From Hymenobacter plasmatis (GTDB lineage Bacteria; Bacteroidota; Bacteroidia; Cytophagales; Hymenobacteraceae), in the NCBI RefSeq assembly GCF_020711255.1, contig NZ_JAJFAW010000028.1:1-64000 (forward strand): 64,000 nucleotides of DNA. The letters are read 5' to 3'. How positions within the stretch are numbered: position 1 is the stretch's first letter; every line of letters begins with the position of its first letter. Shown here piece by piece: positions 35,022-43,840 of the stretch. Made by a program: the position numbers and the translations under genes. Below the pieces are notes generated by a model. It had not been told where the DNA came from and ran no database searches. It was given only the letters and a program-made list of their open reading frames with translations.

Positions 35022-38000
35022 TTAAAAAGTAAGGTTAAGACCCAGGACCAGCGTTTTGGCCAGTGGCAAGCCGCCGTAGTCCGAGCCCGACACGAAGGTG
35101 CCGGTGTTGCTCGTGTTCAGGGCGTCGGGGTTGAGGCCGCCGTAGTAGTTGTCGTGGCCAAACCAGTTTTCGGCCGTCACATACACGCGGGCGCCTTGGG
35201 CCACGCTTTTCTTGATAATCAGGCCCAGGTCGTAGCCCAACGTGATGGAGCGCACCCGGTAGTAGTCGGACGAGTACAGCCAGTCGGTGTTGCGGATGAA
35301 GCCGAAGCTGCCCGTGGCCTTGCCCTTGATGCCCGCGCCGGGGTTTTCGGCCGAGAACCACCGGTCGCGCACGCGGCCCAGGGCGTTTTCCTTGTAGCCC
35401 ACGCTGGTCCGGTCGATGGCGCGGCCCAGGGTGGAGTAGATGGATCCGCCGCGCTGGCCCTGCACCAGAAAGCTCAGGTCGAAGCCTTTGTAGCGCACGG
35501 TGTTGGTCATGCCGTAGGTGTAGGTGGGGTTGGGGTTGCCCACCACCTGGCGGTCGTTGCTGTCAATCTTGCCGTCTCCGTTGAAGTCTTCGTACTTGGG
35601 GTCACCGGCAGTTTCGGCCCCAAACAGGGCGGCTTTGTTGTCGATGTCGGACTGGCTGAGGATGCCGGTTTGACGCACCACGAAGAGGCTGTAGATGGGC
35701 AGGCCTACTTTCAGGATGTTGCTGGGCGTGTCGAGGCCGTTGGGCACTTCAATGGTGCCGTCGCCGGGGCCCAGGTGGACCACCACGTTCTCGTTGTGGC
35801 TCACGTTGAACGACGTGTTCCAGGACAGTGCGCCTTCCAGGTTGCGGGTGCTCAGCTCCACCTCCCAGCCCTTGTTGCGCACCTCGCCGATGTTCACCAG
35901 GTTGGTGCCGAAGCCGGCGGCCGTGGGCACGGGCACGTTCAGGAGCAGGTCCTGGCTGGTTTTGGTGTAGATGTCGGCCGAGGCCACGATGCGGTTCTTG
36001 AACAGGCCGAAGTCCACCCCGAAATCGATGGTGCGGTTGCGCTCCCATTTCAGCTGTGAGTTGCCCACTTTGTTGGGCGCCTGGCCGGTCACCTGCACGC
36101 CGGAGGTGCCGCCAAAGGCGTAGTTGGCGAAGCCCAGCGTGGCAATGCTGCTGTAGTCGCCGATGGTGTTGTTGCCGGAGTAGCCCAGGCTGCCGCGCAG
36201 CTTCAGGTCGCTCAGGAACGTGACAGGCTGCAGAAACGACTCCTGCGAGAGGCGCCAGCCCGCCGACACGGCCGGAAATACGCCGGCCCGGTCTTCGAAG
36301 CCGAAGCGCGAGGAAGCATCGCGGCGCACGCTGGCCGAGAGCAGGTACTTGCCGTCGTAGGCGTACTGCAGGCGGCCGAAGTACGAGAGCAGCACGCTCT
36401 GGGTCTCGGTGGTGAAGTTGCTGCCCGTGCCCGTGATGTTGGTGGCGCCATTCAGAGTCGTCACCGTGTTGTTGATGAAACCGCCCGAGGCGGCCAGAGC
36501 CACGTTGTCGAGCTTGGAGAAGTTGTAGGAATAGCCCAACAGCGCCGAGAAGTCGTTTTTGCCGATGACCTTGCCGTAGGTGGCCGTGTTTTCGTTCACA
36601 AACGTCTGGCGGCGGAAGCCGCTGTACGAGCCCGAGGCCAGCGAAGTGGCCAGGTTGCGCGTGGGCGGCTGGTACGACTTCGACGTCACGTCGTTGTTGT
36701 CGAAGTTGAGCGTGGAGCGCAGCCGCAGGCCCGGAATGGGCTGCAGCTCGCCAAACACCGTTCCGAGGGTACGGAACGTGCGCGTGTCGCCTTTGTAGGC
36801 ATTAATTACGGCAATTGGGCTGGCCGCGCTTACGGCCCAGCGGTACACGTCGTTCTTGCCGTAGCCGGTGTTCACGCCGGCGGTGTCTTCCACAATCGGG
36901 GTTTCGGAGAGCAGCTGGTGAAAGCGGTTGTCTTTGCCCTCAATGCCGGGGTCGGTCGAGATGGAATAGGTCGGAGTCAGGGTCAGGCCGAAGCGCAGCT
37001 TGTCGCTGGCTTTCACTTCCACGTTGGCGCGGGCCGAGTAGCGCTTGTAGTCCAGCCCAATGGCGAAGCCCTGCTGGTCGTTGTAGTTGCCCGACACGTA
37101 GTAGTTCACGTTGTCGGTAGCGCCGGAGGCACTCACCTGGTAGTTCTGGCTGATGCCGGTGCGGTAAAGCTGGTCCTGCCAGTCGATGTACTGCAGGCCG
37201 GGGTGGCCGGGCATGGCCCAGCGGTCGTCCAGCATCAGGTCGGGGTTCACGTTGTTGCCGGTCAGGCCCAGGATGGTGCGGCGCTGGGCCGTGGTCTGGC
37301 TGGCGGTGCGGCCCGCGCCCGATTTCACCCAGTTGTTGTTGATGATTTCCGTGGCCCGCGAGGCCCACTCCTCGCCGCTGAGCACGTCGAGCTTCTTGGC
37401 CGCCCGCGAGCCGCCCGCGTAGGAATTGACGCTGATTTGGGGCTTGCCTGACTTGCCGCGCTTGGTGGTGATGAGCACCACGCCGTTGGCCGCGCGCGAG
37501 CCGTAGATGGCCGCCGCCGCGGCGTCTTTCAGTACCTCAATCTTCTCGATGTCGTTGGGGTTGATGTTGTCGAGCGGGTTGCCGCTGCTGAAGCGGCCGC
37601 CGCCGTTGGCCGCCACGCTCTCCAGCGGGAAGCCGTCTATCACATACAGCGGCTCGCTGCCGGCCGAAATAGAACCCGCGCCCCGCACCTGGATGCTGAA
37701 GGCCCGGCCCGGCACGCCGGAGGTCTGCTTTACCACCACGCCGGCCAGCTGGCCCACCAGCGCCTGGTCGACGCGGGCAATGGGCCGCTCCTCAAGCTTG
37801 CGGGCGTCGAGGGTGGCGATGGCGCCGGTTACGTCGCCGCGCTTCTGGGTGCCGTAGCCCACCACTACTACTTCGTCCAGCGCCTTGTTGTCGTCCACCA
37901 GCTTTATGGTGATGCTCTCGGCGCCGCTGAAGCTGTGCTCCTGGGTCTTAAACCCAATGGAGCTGAACACCAGCGTACCGGCCGTTTCGGGCACGGCCAG

Positions 38001-38234
38001 GGCAAAGGTGCCGTCCACGTTGGAGGTAGTGCCGATGGTGGTGCCCTTCAGCACCACGGTCACGCCGGGGAGGCCTTCGCCGGAGGGCGAAACGATTTTG
38101 CCGGTCAGTTGCCAGTCGGCCACCATGTGGTGAGCGGGACGGGTGGGGGCGGCCACCGCACCGGGGCCATTTAGCAGCAGCAGTGGCAAGCAGACGGCCA
38201 GGCCGTATCGTTGCCAGGTGTAACGCTTAGTCAT
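35022..38234 (-). CDS. SusC/RagA-family TonB-dependent outer-membrane transporter (pair 1)
   Basis: This protein of about 1070 residues has a signal peptide (ATG 38234, MTKRYTWQRYGLAVCLPLLL), a carboxypeptidase-regulatory-like domain (LTGKIVSPSGEGLPGVTVVL), the TonB-box-like segment DEVVVVGYGTQKRGDVTGAI and a plug domain (RVDQALVGQLAGVVVKQTSG; VLKDAAAAAIYGSRAANGVV). A 22-strand barrel ends in the aromatic LVLGLNLTF. It imports oligosaccharides with SusD1, encoded downstream. The frame is open further upstream to 38300, but that would run into the -7 region, so I keep the downstream start. The promoter architecture at 38297-38341 places it in the candidate regulon. Confidence 0.95.
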   Translation of the reverse strand: MTKRYTWQRYGLAVCLPLLLLNGPGAVAAPTRPAHHMVADWQLTGKIVSPSGEGLPGVTVVLKGTTIGTTSNVDGTFALAVPETAGTLVFSSIGFKTQEHSFSGAESITIKLVDDNKALDEVVVVGYGTQKRGDVTGAIATLDARKLEERPIARVDQALVGQLAGVVVKQTSGVPGRAFSIQVRGAGSISAGSEPLYVIDGFPLESVAANGGGRFSSGNPLDNINPNDIEKIEVLKDAAAAAIYGSRAANGVVLITTKRGKSGKPQISVNSYAGGSRAAKKLDVLSGEEWASRATEIINNNWVKSGAGRTASQTTAQRRTILGLTGNNVNPDLMLDDRWAMPGHPGLQYIDWQDQLYRTGISQNYQVSASGATDNVNYYVSGNYNDQQGFAIGLDYKRYSARANVEVKASDKLRFGLTLTPTYSISTDPGIEGKDNRFHQLLSETPIVEDTAGVNTGYGKNDVYRWAVSAASPIAVINAYKGDTRTFRTLGTVFGELQPIPGLRLRSTLNFDNNDVTSKSYQPPTRNLATSLASGSYSGFRRQTFVNENTATYGKVIGKNDFSALLGYSYNFSKLDNVALAASGGFINNTVTTLNGATNITGTGSNFTTETQSVLLSYFGRLQYAYDGKYLLSASVRRDASSRFGFEDRAGVFPAVSAGWRLSQESFLQPVTFLSDLKLRGSLGYSGNNTIGDYSSIATLGFANYAFGGTSGVQVTGQAPNKVGNSQLKWERNRTIDFGVDFGLFKNRIVASADIYTKTSQDLLLNVPVPTAAGFGTNLVNIGEVRNKGWEVELSTRNLEGALSWNTSFNVSHNENVVVHLGPGDGTIEVPNGLDTPSNILKVGLPIYSLFVVRQTGILSQSDIDNKAALFGAETAGDPKYEDFNGDGKIDSNDRQVVGNPNPTYTYGMTNTVRYKGFDLSFLVQGQRGGSIYSTLGRAIDRTSVGYKENALGRVRDRWFSAENPGAGIKGKATGSFGFIRNTDWLYSSDYYRVRSITLGYDLGLIIKKSVAQGARVYVTAENWFGHDNYYGGLNPDALNTSNTGTFVSGSDYGGLPLAKTLVLGLNLTF

Positions 38235-38296
38235 GTGAGAGAAACTAGGGGTGAGATTTTGAGAAAAAGGCGAGCGGTAGAGGCAGGTATCTGTGA

Positions 38297-38341
38297 CCAA
38301 ATTACTTTTCCCTAAAGCCCCTACCCTCCTGTAGACTACTG
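38297..38341 (-). promoter_or_regulatory. Direct-repeat operator and -7 box for SusCD1
   Basis: Read on the minus strand: CAGTAG (38336-38341), spacer TCTA, CAGGAG (38326-38331), exactly 21 nt, then TAATTTGG (38297-38304), a near match to TAnnTTTG. The start codon lies 62 nt downstream. Confidence 0.72.
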
Positions 38342-38397
38342 CTTAGGGCATTATCCTTGCTAAAAATTGTGGCGGCGCCAGCTCAATTTTGGCGCGG

Positions 38398-39480
38398 CTA
38401 CGTGATTTTGAAAATGAAGGCCGAGGCCGTGAGGGCCGCGCCGCCCTGCGAGGCGCCAAACAGGTAAACCGGCTTGCCGTGGCGCAGCAGCAGCTGCGGG
38501 CGCTCGAGGCGGCCGTAGCGTTTCAGGCCGGCGGGGGCGGGCGGCGGCTGCACGCCGTAGTCGCGCAGTGGCAGGAAGGCGATGGTGGGAAACGTCCACT
38601 GCCGGCCGTCTTCCGACTCCAGGTACAAGCCCACTTCCTGGCTGTACACGCCCATATCGCGGGCCAGCATCCGGAACTTGCCATGCTGCCGCCACACAAA
38701 AGCGTCTTCAAACTGCTTGTTGTTGCCCTGCCTGGAGAAGTCGATGACCGGGTTGCCTTCAAATTTCACGTAGGGGCCTTGCAGCTTATCGGCAATGGCG
38801 AGGCCGTACTTGCGGTTGCCGCGAATTTCCTTGCCTTTCGCCTCCTCATATTCCCTGGTATTCCAGGACTTGTAGTAGAGCCAGTACTGCCCGTTGGGGT
38901 GCTTGATGAAAGCCGGATTAGTGGTGCAGTGGTCGTCCCAGGCGCCGGCGGGGCCGGGCTCAAGCAGGGGCGCCTCGGGGCGCGTCCAGGGGCCGCTGAG
39001 GGTGGGCGCGGTGGCCAGCCCAATGCGTTTGGTGTCGGTTTTGCCGTTGGAATTGCCCATGTAGAACAGGCAGTACTGGCCGTCTACAAACTGAATGCTG
39101 GGGTTGTGGCAGGTGGTGGCGTCCCAGTAGCCCGGCCCGCGCGGGGCCAGCACTGTTTCGAGGAAGGTATAAGGGCCTTCGGGGCGGTCGGCCACGGCGT
39201 GGGCTATTTCTGAGCCGTTGAGCCAGCCGCCCATGCCTTTTTTGGCCGGCCAGCGCGAGAAAAAGACGTGCACGCGGCCATCGGGCCCATAAATGGGCGA
39301 GTTGCACCATACGTACCAATCGGGCAGCTCCAGGGCCCGCCCCACCGGCCGCAGGTGCTTGCTGAACCTGGAAAAGCTGCCCCGGGGATAATCAATGAGG
39401 CGAACACTAGCCAGGCCAGCCCAGGCCCGTGCAAACGGCGCCAATACCAATCCAGTAAGAAATGCACGACGGGCAAGCAT
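38398..39480 (-). CDS. GH43/GH117-like five-bladed propeller glycosidase
   Basis: This 360-residue protein has a Tat-like or Sec leader (MLARRAFLTGLVLAPFARAWA, with RRAFL) and repeats typical of five-bladed beta-propeller glycosidases of clan F/J type: WCNSPIYGPDGRVHVFFSRW, CHNPSIQFVDGQYCLFYMG, TTNPAFIKHPNGQYWLYYKSW, FEDAFVWRQHGKFRMLARDM. The NPSIQF and NPAFIK blade motifs and the WDDHC and FEDAF acids are catalytic-site candidates. The family cannot be fixed between GH43, GH117 and close relatives. It is transcribed toward SusC1 and has its own direct-repeat promoter (39517-39561), divergent from the CE12 esterase. Confidence 0.75.
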   Translation of the reverse strand: MLARRAFLTGLVLAPFARAWAGLASVRLIDYPRGSFSRFSKHLRPVGRALELPDWYVWCNSPIYGPDGRVHVFFSRWPAKKGMGGWLNGSEIAHAVADRPEGPYTFLETVLAPRGPGYWDATTCHNPSIQFVDGQYCLFYMGNSNGKTDTKRIGLATAPTLSGPWTRPEAPLLEPGPAGAWDDHCTTNPAFIKHPNGQYWLYYKSWNTREYEEAKGKEIRGNRKYGLAIADKLQGPYVKFEGNPVIDFSRQGNNKQFEDAFVWRQHGKFRMLARDMGVYSQEVGLYLESEDGRQWTFPTIAFLPLRDYGVQPPPAPAGLKRYGRLERPQLLLRHGKPVYLFGASQGGAALTASAFIFKIT

Positions 39481-39516
39481 AAGGCGGCTGAAAAAGGTGG
39501 AGTAGCTAAGAGCAGC

Positions 39517-39561
39517 GCAAGAAACCCGGCGGCCTTACCCGCACTCTCCTGTATTCTGGGG
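39517..39561 (-). promoter_or_regulatory. Direct-repeat operator for the GH43/117-like gene
   Basis: Read on the minus strand: CCCCAG (39556-39561), spacer AATA, CAGGAG (39546-39551), 21 nt, then TTTCTTGC (39517-39524). At a spacing of 20 the box is GTTTCTTG. The -7 match is weaker than at other sites. The start codon is 36 nt downstream. Confidence 0.6.
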
Positions 39562-39617
39562 TGCTGCCCCGGCCAGTGCTGGCAGACGCATGGCGCTGCT
39601 GCTCCTGCGGCGGAGGG

Positions 39618-39662
39618 CATGACAGTGCAGGTAAGCGCCCGTACTGGCAGCGGGTACTTTTA
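39618..39662 (+). promoter_or_regulatory. Direct-repeat operator and -7 box for the CE12-GH95 unit
   Basis: On the plus strand: CATGAC (39618-39623), spacer AGTG, CAGGTA (39628-39633), exactly 21 nt, then TACTTTTA (39655-39662), 7 of 8 against TAnnTTTG. The CE12 start lies 32 nt downstream. The repeats are degenerate, but order and spacing hold. Confidence 0.58.
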
Positions 39663-39694
39663 GTCCCGATAGTACCCTGCACGCGCCACTCACT

Positions 39695-41026
39695 ATGAAA
39701 AACCTGCTTTTTGCGGCCGCCTGGGCCAGTTCTCTGCTCGCCACCGCCGCGGTGGCCCAACCCGCCAAAACGGCTTTCAAATTTGATTTTGGGCCCGGCA
39801 AAGCGGCGTCCGGCTACCAGCAGGTGCTGCCCACGGCGGTGTACAGCTCCACTACTGGCTGCGGCTTCGATTTCGGCACCACGGTATCGGGCGCCGACCG
39901 CGGTGGCAAGGACGCGCTGAAGGGCGACTTCGTGACGAGCGACAAGCCGTTTTATTTCTCCGTGGACCTGCCCGAAGGCAACTACAACGTGACCGTGACG
40001 CTGGGCGACGCGCAGGGCGCTTCTTCCACCAGCCTGCGGGCCGAATCGCGCCGCCTGCTGCTGCAAAAGGCCGAAACCACCCCCGGCAAGTTCATCACCC
40101 AAACCTTCACCGTCAACATCAAGAGCCGGCAGATTACGCCCACCACCACCGTTCAGCTCAAGCCCCGCGAGCTGAACAAGCTGGACTGGGACAACAAGCT
40201 GACGCTGGAATTCAACGGCGCCCACACCTGCCTCAACTCCCTGGAAATAACACCGGCGCCCACGGCCGTCACCGTTTTTCTGGCCGGCAACTCGACCGTG
40301 GTTAACCAGGACGACGAGCCCTGGGCCGCCTGGGGCCAGATGATTCCGCGCTTCTTCAAGCCCGGGGTGGCCATTGCCAACCACGCCGAATCGGGCCTGA
40401 GCCTGGGCAGCTTTCTGGGCTCGAAACGCCTCGACAAGGTGCTGAGCGTGATGAAGCCGGGCGACTACCTCTTCATCGAGTTTGGCCACAACGACCAAAA
40501 GGAAAAGGGCCCCAACGACGGCGCTTACCACTCCTACACCGAGCGGCTGCGGCACTTCGTGAGCGAGGCCCGCAAGAAAGGCGGCCTACCCGTGATTGTG
40601 ACCTCGACCAGCCGCCGCAGCTTTGGGCCCGATGGCAAAATCGTGAACAGCCTCGGCGACTACCCCGCCGCCGCCCGCGCCGTGGCCCAGCAAGACAACG
40701 TGCCCCTTATTGACCTCAACGCCATGACCGTGAAGCTCTACGAAGCCATCGGCCCCGAGGAATCGAAGAAGGCCTTCGTGCACTACCCCGCCAACACCTA
40801 CCCCGGCCAAACCCAGGCCCTGGCCGACGATACCCACTTCAACCCCTACGGCGCCTTCGAAATCGCCAAGTGCATCGTGGAAGGCATCAAGGCCAACAAG
40901 CTGGGCCTGGTGAAATTCCTGCGCAACGACACCCCAGCCTTCGACCCCGCCCACCCCGACGCCCTGGCCAGCTGGAACTGGCCCAACAGCCCCCGCAGCA
41001 CCGTGATAAAACCGGACGGCAATTAG
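39695..41026 (+). CDS. CE12 rhamnogalacturonan acetylesterase with N-terminal beta-sandwich
   Basis: This 443-residue secreted protein has a signal peptide (MKNLLFAAAWASSLLATAAVA), a beta-sandwich domain (about residues 28-190, FDFGPG and YFSVDLPEGNYNVTVTLGD) and an SGNH-hydrolase domain of family CE12. The nucleophile block is LAGNSTVVNQ, with Asn where many relatives have the Asp of GDS; the Gly in the oxyanion block and EFGHNDQKEKG follow, and the catalytic Asp/His are in ADDTHFNPYGA. CE12 enzymes remove acetyl groups from the rhamnogalacturonan-I backbone. It is the first gene of the plus-strand group with GH95 and two GH43-like enzymes and has its own promoter of the shared type. Confidence 0.92.
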   Translation: MKNLLFAAAWASSLLATAAVAQPAKTAFKFDFGPGKAASGYQQVLPTAVYSSTTGCGFDFGTTVSGADRGGKDALKGDFVTSDKPFYFSVDLPEGNYNVTVTLGDAQGASSTSLRAESRRLLLQKAETTPGKFITQTFTVNIKSRQITPTTTVQLKPRELNKLDWDNKLTLEFNGAHTCLNSLEITPAPTAVTVFLAGNSTVVNQDDEPWAAWGQMIPRFFKPGVAIANHAESGLSLGSFLGSKRLDKVLSVMKPGDYLFIEFGHNDQKEKGPNDGAYHSYTERLRHFVSEARKKGGLPVIVTSTSRRSFGPDGKIVNSLGDYPAAARAVAQQDNVPLIDLNAMTVKLYEAIGPEESKKAFVHYPANTYPGQTQALADDTHFNPYGAFEIAKCIVEGIKANKLGLVKFLRNDTPAFDPAHPDALASWNWPNSPRSTVIKPDGN

Positions 41027-41088
41027 TTGCCTATCAATCCAAAGGCAATGCGCAGCGAGGCAACCTTTCGCTTTGCTGCAAATCGTTT

Positions 41089-41177
41089 GTCATGCAGAGC
41101 GCAGCGAAGCATCTTCTCACGGTTCAACGACTCGCGCTAACCTGATAAGATGCTTCGCTGCGCGCGGCATGCCGGGC
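41089..41177. repeat. Intergenic repeat, GTCATGCTGAG/GAAGCATCTT family, copy 2
   Basis: GTCATGCAGAGCGCAGCGAA followed by GCATCTTCTCACGG is matched by an inverted AAGATGCTTCGCTGCGC block after a short loop holding TCAACGACTCG. It is the same family as 30018-30226 and 43619-43811. It lies between the CE12 and GH95 genes and could form a hairpin in their transcript. Confidence 0.82.
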
Positions 41178-41193
41178 GGGCAAACAACAACCT

Positions 41194-43611
41194 ATGAACA
41201 AACTTCTCCTCATTACCCTGCTCCTATTGAGCCTGCATCCGGCTTTCGCGCAGCGAAAACCAGCTCAAGTACTGTGGTACGACCAACCGGCCAAGGTGTG
41301 GGAAGAGGCGCTGCCGCTGGGCAACGGCCGCCTGGGCGCCATGGTTTTTGGCCGGCCGGCCGAAGAGCTGATTCAACTCAACGAGGCCACCCTCTGGACC
41401 GGGGGCCCGGCCAACCCCAACCCGAACCCGCAGGCCCCCACCTACCTGCCGGAAGTGCGCCGCTTGCTCTTCGCCGGCGACAACGGCGCGGCTGTGAAGC
41501 TCATGCGCAAGATGCAGGGCCCCAACACCAACGCCTACCAGCCCCTCGGCGACCTGATTTTGCGGCAGCCGCTGGCCGGCGCGCCCACCCGCTACTACCG
41601 CGACCTGAACCTGGCCGATGCCACCGCCACCACCCGCTTCACGGTGAACGGCGTGGAATACAGCCGCGAGGTGTTCATCACCGCCCCGGACCAAGTGGTG
41701 GTTATTCGGCTGAAAGCCAGCAAGGCCCGGGCGTTGAATTTTAGCGTTTCGGCCAAAAACCAACTGGCCTTCACCAAAGCCGTGGAGGATGGCAAGGACT
41801 TGGTGCTGCGCGGCAAAGCCCGCATCTACGCCGACGAGCGCCGCGCCATGAAGCCGGTCGTGTACCAGGACAGCCAAAGCTGCAACGGCATGCGCTACCA
41901 GCTGCGCATCCGGGTGGTGAAAACGGATGGGCGCGTGCAGGCCGACAGCATTCTGCACATCAGCGGGGCCAGCGAGGCGGTGATTCTGGTGTCGGGCGCC
42001 ACCAGCTTCAACGGCTACGACAAATGCCCCGACAAGGACGGCAAAGACGAAACCAAAGAGGCCCTGCGCTACCTGAACGCGGCCGCCGGCCAGAGCTTTC
42101 AGCAGCTGAAAGCAGCCCACCTTAAGGACTATCAACAGTACTTCAACCGGGTCAGTTTGCGGCTCGATGGGGCCGTGGCGCCCAACCTGCCCGTCGACCA
42201 GCGCCTGAAGGCCTACAAAGCCGGCCAGCCCGACCCGGCGCTGGAGCTGCTGTACTTCGACTTCGGTCGCTACTTGCTCATTTCTAGCTCGCGCCCCGGT
42301 GGCCCGGCCGCCAACCTGCAGGGCCTCTGGAACCCGCTGATTCGGCCCTCCTGGCGCAGCAACTACACCACCAACATCAACCTGCAGATGAACTACTGGC
42401 CCGCCGAAGCCTGCAACCTCACCGAGATGCAGGAGCCGCTGCGGGCCCAGATTGCGCGCTTTGCCCACAACGGCACGGCCACGGCCGCCAACTACTACCA
42501 CGCCCGCGGCTGGGCCGTGCACCACAACTCCGACCTCTGGGCCCAGACCAACCCCGTGGGCGAAGGCAGCGGCGACCCCAAATGGGCCAACTGGAGCCTG
42601 GGCAGCCCCTGGCTGAGCCAGCACCTCTACGAGCACTACCGCTTCACCAACGACAAGACTTACCTGCGCGCCCAGGCCTACCCCCTGATGAAGAGCGCCG
42701 CCGAATTCTGTCTCGACTGGCTGGTGGAGCACAACGGCTACCTCGTGACGGCCCCCTCGACCTCGCCCGAAAACAGCTACCTGCTGCCCAACGGCAGCAA
42801 GGAAGTGGTGACCATCGCCTCCACCATGGACATGTCCATCATCCGGGACTTGTTCGGCAATATCATCGAGGCCGATTCCATTCTGGGCATCGACGCCGAC
42901 TTTGCCAGGCTGTTGAAAGCGAAGCGCGCCCGGCTCTACCCACTGCACATCGGTCAGGCCGGCAACCTGCAGGAATGGTACGGCGACTGGCCGGACGTGG
43001 ACCCACAGCACCGCCACGTCTCGCACCTGTTTGGCCTGCACCCCGGCCGCGAAATCTCGCCCCTGCTCACTCCCACCTACGCTGCTGCCGCCCGCAAAAC
43101 CCTCGAAGTGCGCGGCGACGAAGGCACCGGCTGGAGCAAGGCCTGGAAAATCAACTTCTGGGCCCGCCTGCTCGACGGCAACCACGCCTACAAGATGTAC
43201 CAGGAGCTGCTCAAAGTCTCGACACTCAACAACCTCTTCGACACCCACCCGCCCTTCCAGATTGACGGCAACTTCGGCGCCACGGCCGGCATTACGGAAA
43301 TGCTGCTCCAAAGCCAGCTCAACGACGTGCACCTGCTGGCCGCCTTGCCCGCAGCCTGGCCCAGCGGCCACGTTTCCGGCCTGGTAGCCAGGGGCGGCTT
43401 CGTAGTCGATATGGACTGGCGAAATGGCCAGCTCACGAAAGCCCGTATTCTGTCCCGCACCGGCGCTCCACTAAGGCTGCGCACCAACGGGCCGGTGAAG
43501 GTGAAAGACGTAGCCGCAACTACCGCAACGAGTAAGGTAAATGACCGGCCGCAGTACGTGACGTCTTTTGCAACCAGGGCGGGCAAAACGTATGAAATTT
43601 TAGCTCAATAA
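41194..43611 (+). CDS. GH95 alpha-L-fucosidase/alpha-L-galactosidase
   Basis: This 805-residue secreted protein (signal peptide MNKLLLITLLLLSLHPAFA) is a GH95 enzyme. It has the N-terminal beta-sandwich with LPLGNGRLGAMVFGRPAEE and QLNEATLWTGGP, an (alpha/alpha)6 barrel with NLQGLWNP, SNYTTNINLQMNYWPAE and the catalytic-region APSTSPENSYLL and DVDPQHRHVSHLFGLHPG, then DGNFGATAGITEMLLQS. In pectin breakdown GH95 members act on alpha-L-galactose or alpha-L-fucose of side chains. It follows CE12 by 167 nt and is separated from it by a palindromic repeat. Its last codons, LAQ-stop, include a TAGCTCAAT word. Confidence 0.94.
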   Translation: MNKLLLITLLLLSLHPAFAQRKPAQVLWYDQPAKVWEEALPLGNGRLGAMVFGRPAEELIQLNEATLWTGGPANPNPNPQAPTYLPEVRRLLFAGDNGAAVKLMRKMQGPNTNAYQPLGDLILRQPLAGAPTRYYRDLNLADATATTRFTVNGVEYSREVFITAPDQVVVIRLKASKARALNFSVSAKNQLAFTKAVEDGKDLVLRGKARIYADERRAMKPVVYQDSQSCNGMRYQLRIRVVKTDGRVQADSILHISGASEAVILVSGATSFNGYDKCPDKDGKDETKEALRYLNAAAGQSFQQLKAAHLKDYQQYFNRVSLRLDGAVAPNLPVDQRLKAYKAGQPDPALELLYFDFGRYLLISSSRPGGPAANLQGLWNPLIRPSWRSNYTTNINLQMNYWPAEACNLTEMQEPLRAQIARFAHNGTATAANYYHARGWAVHHNSDLWAQTNPVGEGSGDPKWANWSLGSPWLSQHLYEHYRFTNDKTYLRAQAYPLMKSAAEFCLDWLVEHNGYLVTAPSTSPENSYLLPNGSKEVVTIASTMDMSIIRDLFGNIIEADSILGIDADFARLLKAKRARLYPLHIGQAGNLQEWYGDWPDVDPQHRHVSHLFGLHPGREISPLLTPTYAAAARKTLEVRGDEGTGWSKAWKINFWARLLDGNHAYKMYQELLKVSTLNNLFDTHPPFQIDGNFGATAGITEMLLQSQLNDVHLLAALPAAWPSGHVSGLVARGGFVVDMDWRNGQLTKARILSRTGAPLRLRTNGPVKVKDVAATTATSKVNDRPQYVTSFATRAGKTYEILAQ

Positions 43612-43618
43612 CTGAACG

Positions 43619-43811
43619 TCATGCAGAGCGTAGCGCCTCGCGTGGGGAAGCAAGCCATAATCGTGTGTCATGCTGACGAAGGAAGCATCTTATCACGGCT
43701 CAACGACTCGTTACGCGAGGATAAGATGCTTCGCAGGCTCAGCATGACAAGAGGCGCGAGCGAGATGCTTGCCTACGGCGACCTTCGGTTCGGCTCCGCT
43801 CAGCATGACGG
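43619..43811. repeat. Intergenic repeat, GTCATGCTGAG/GAAGCATCTT family, copy 3
   Basis: The region contains GTCATGCAGAGCG, then GTCATGCTGACG..GAAGCATCTTATCACGG, the inverse AAGATGCTTCGC..CTCAGCATGAC, and a final GAGATGCTTG..CGACCTTCGGTTCG block also present at 30018-30226. It has no coding capacity. It lies between GH95 and the first GH43-like gene. Confidence 0.82.
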
Positions 43812-43840
43812 GCTACTTAGCTACTTAATGAATGTCTAGA

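Noticed and set aside
41027..41193. A possible direct-repeat promoter in front of GH95
   Set aside because: A TCGCTTTG exists, but the hexamer at the required distance is AAAGGC, unlike the consensus.
41224..43371. A 715-codon minus-strand open frame inside GH95
   Set aside because: Fully antisense to GH95 with typical GC-rich shadow composition.
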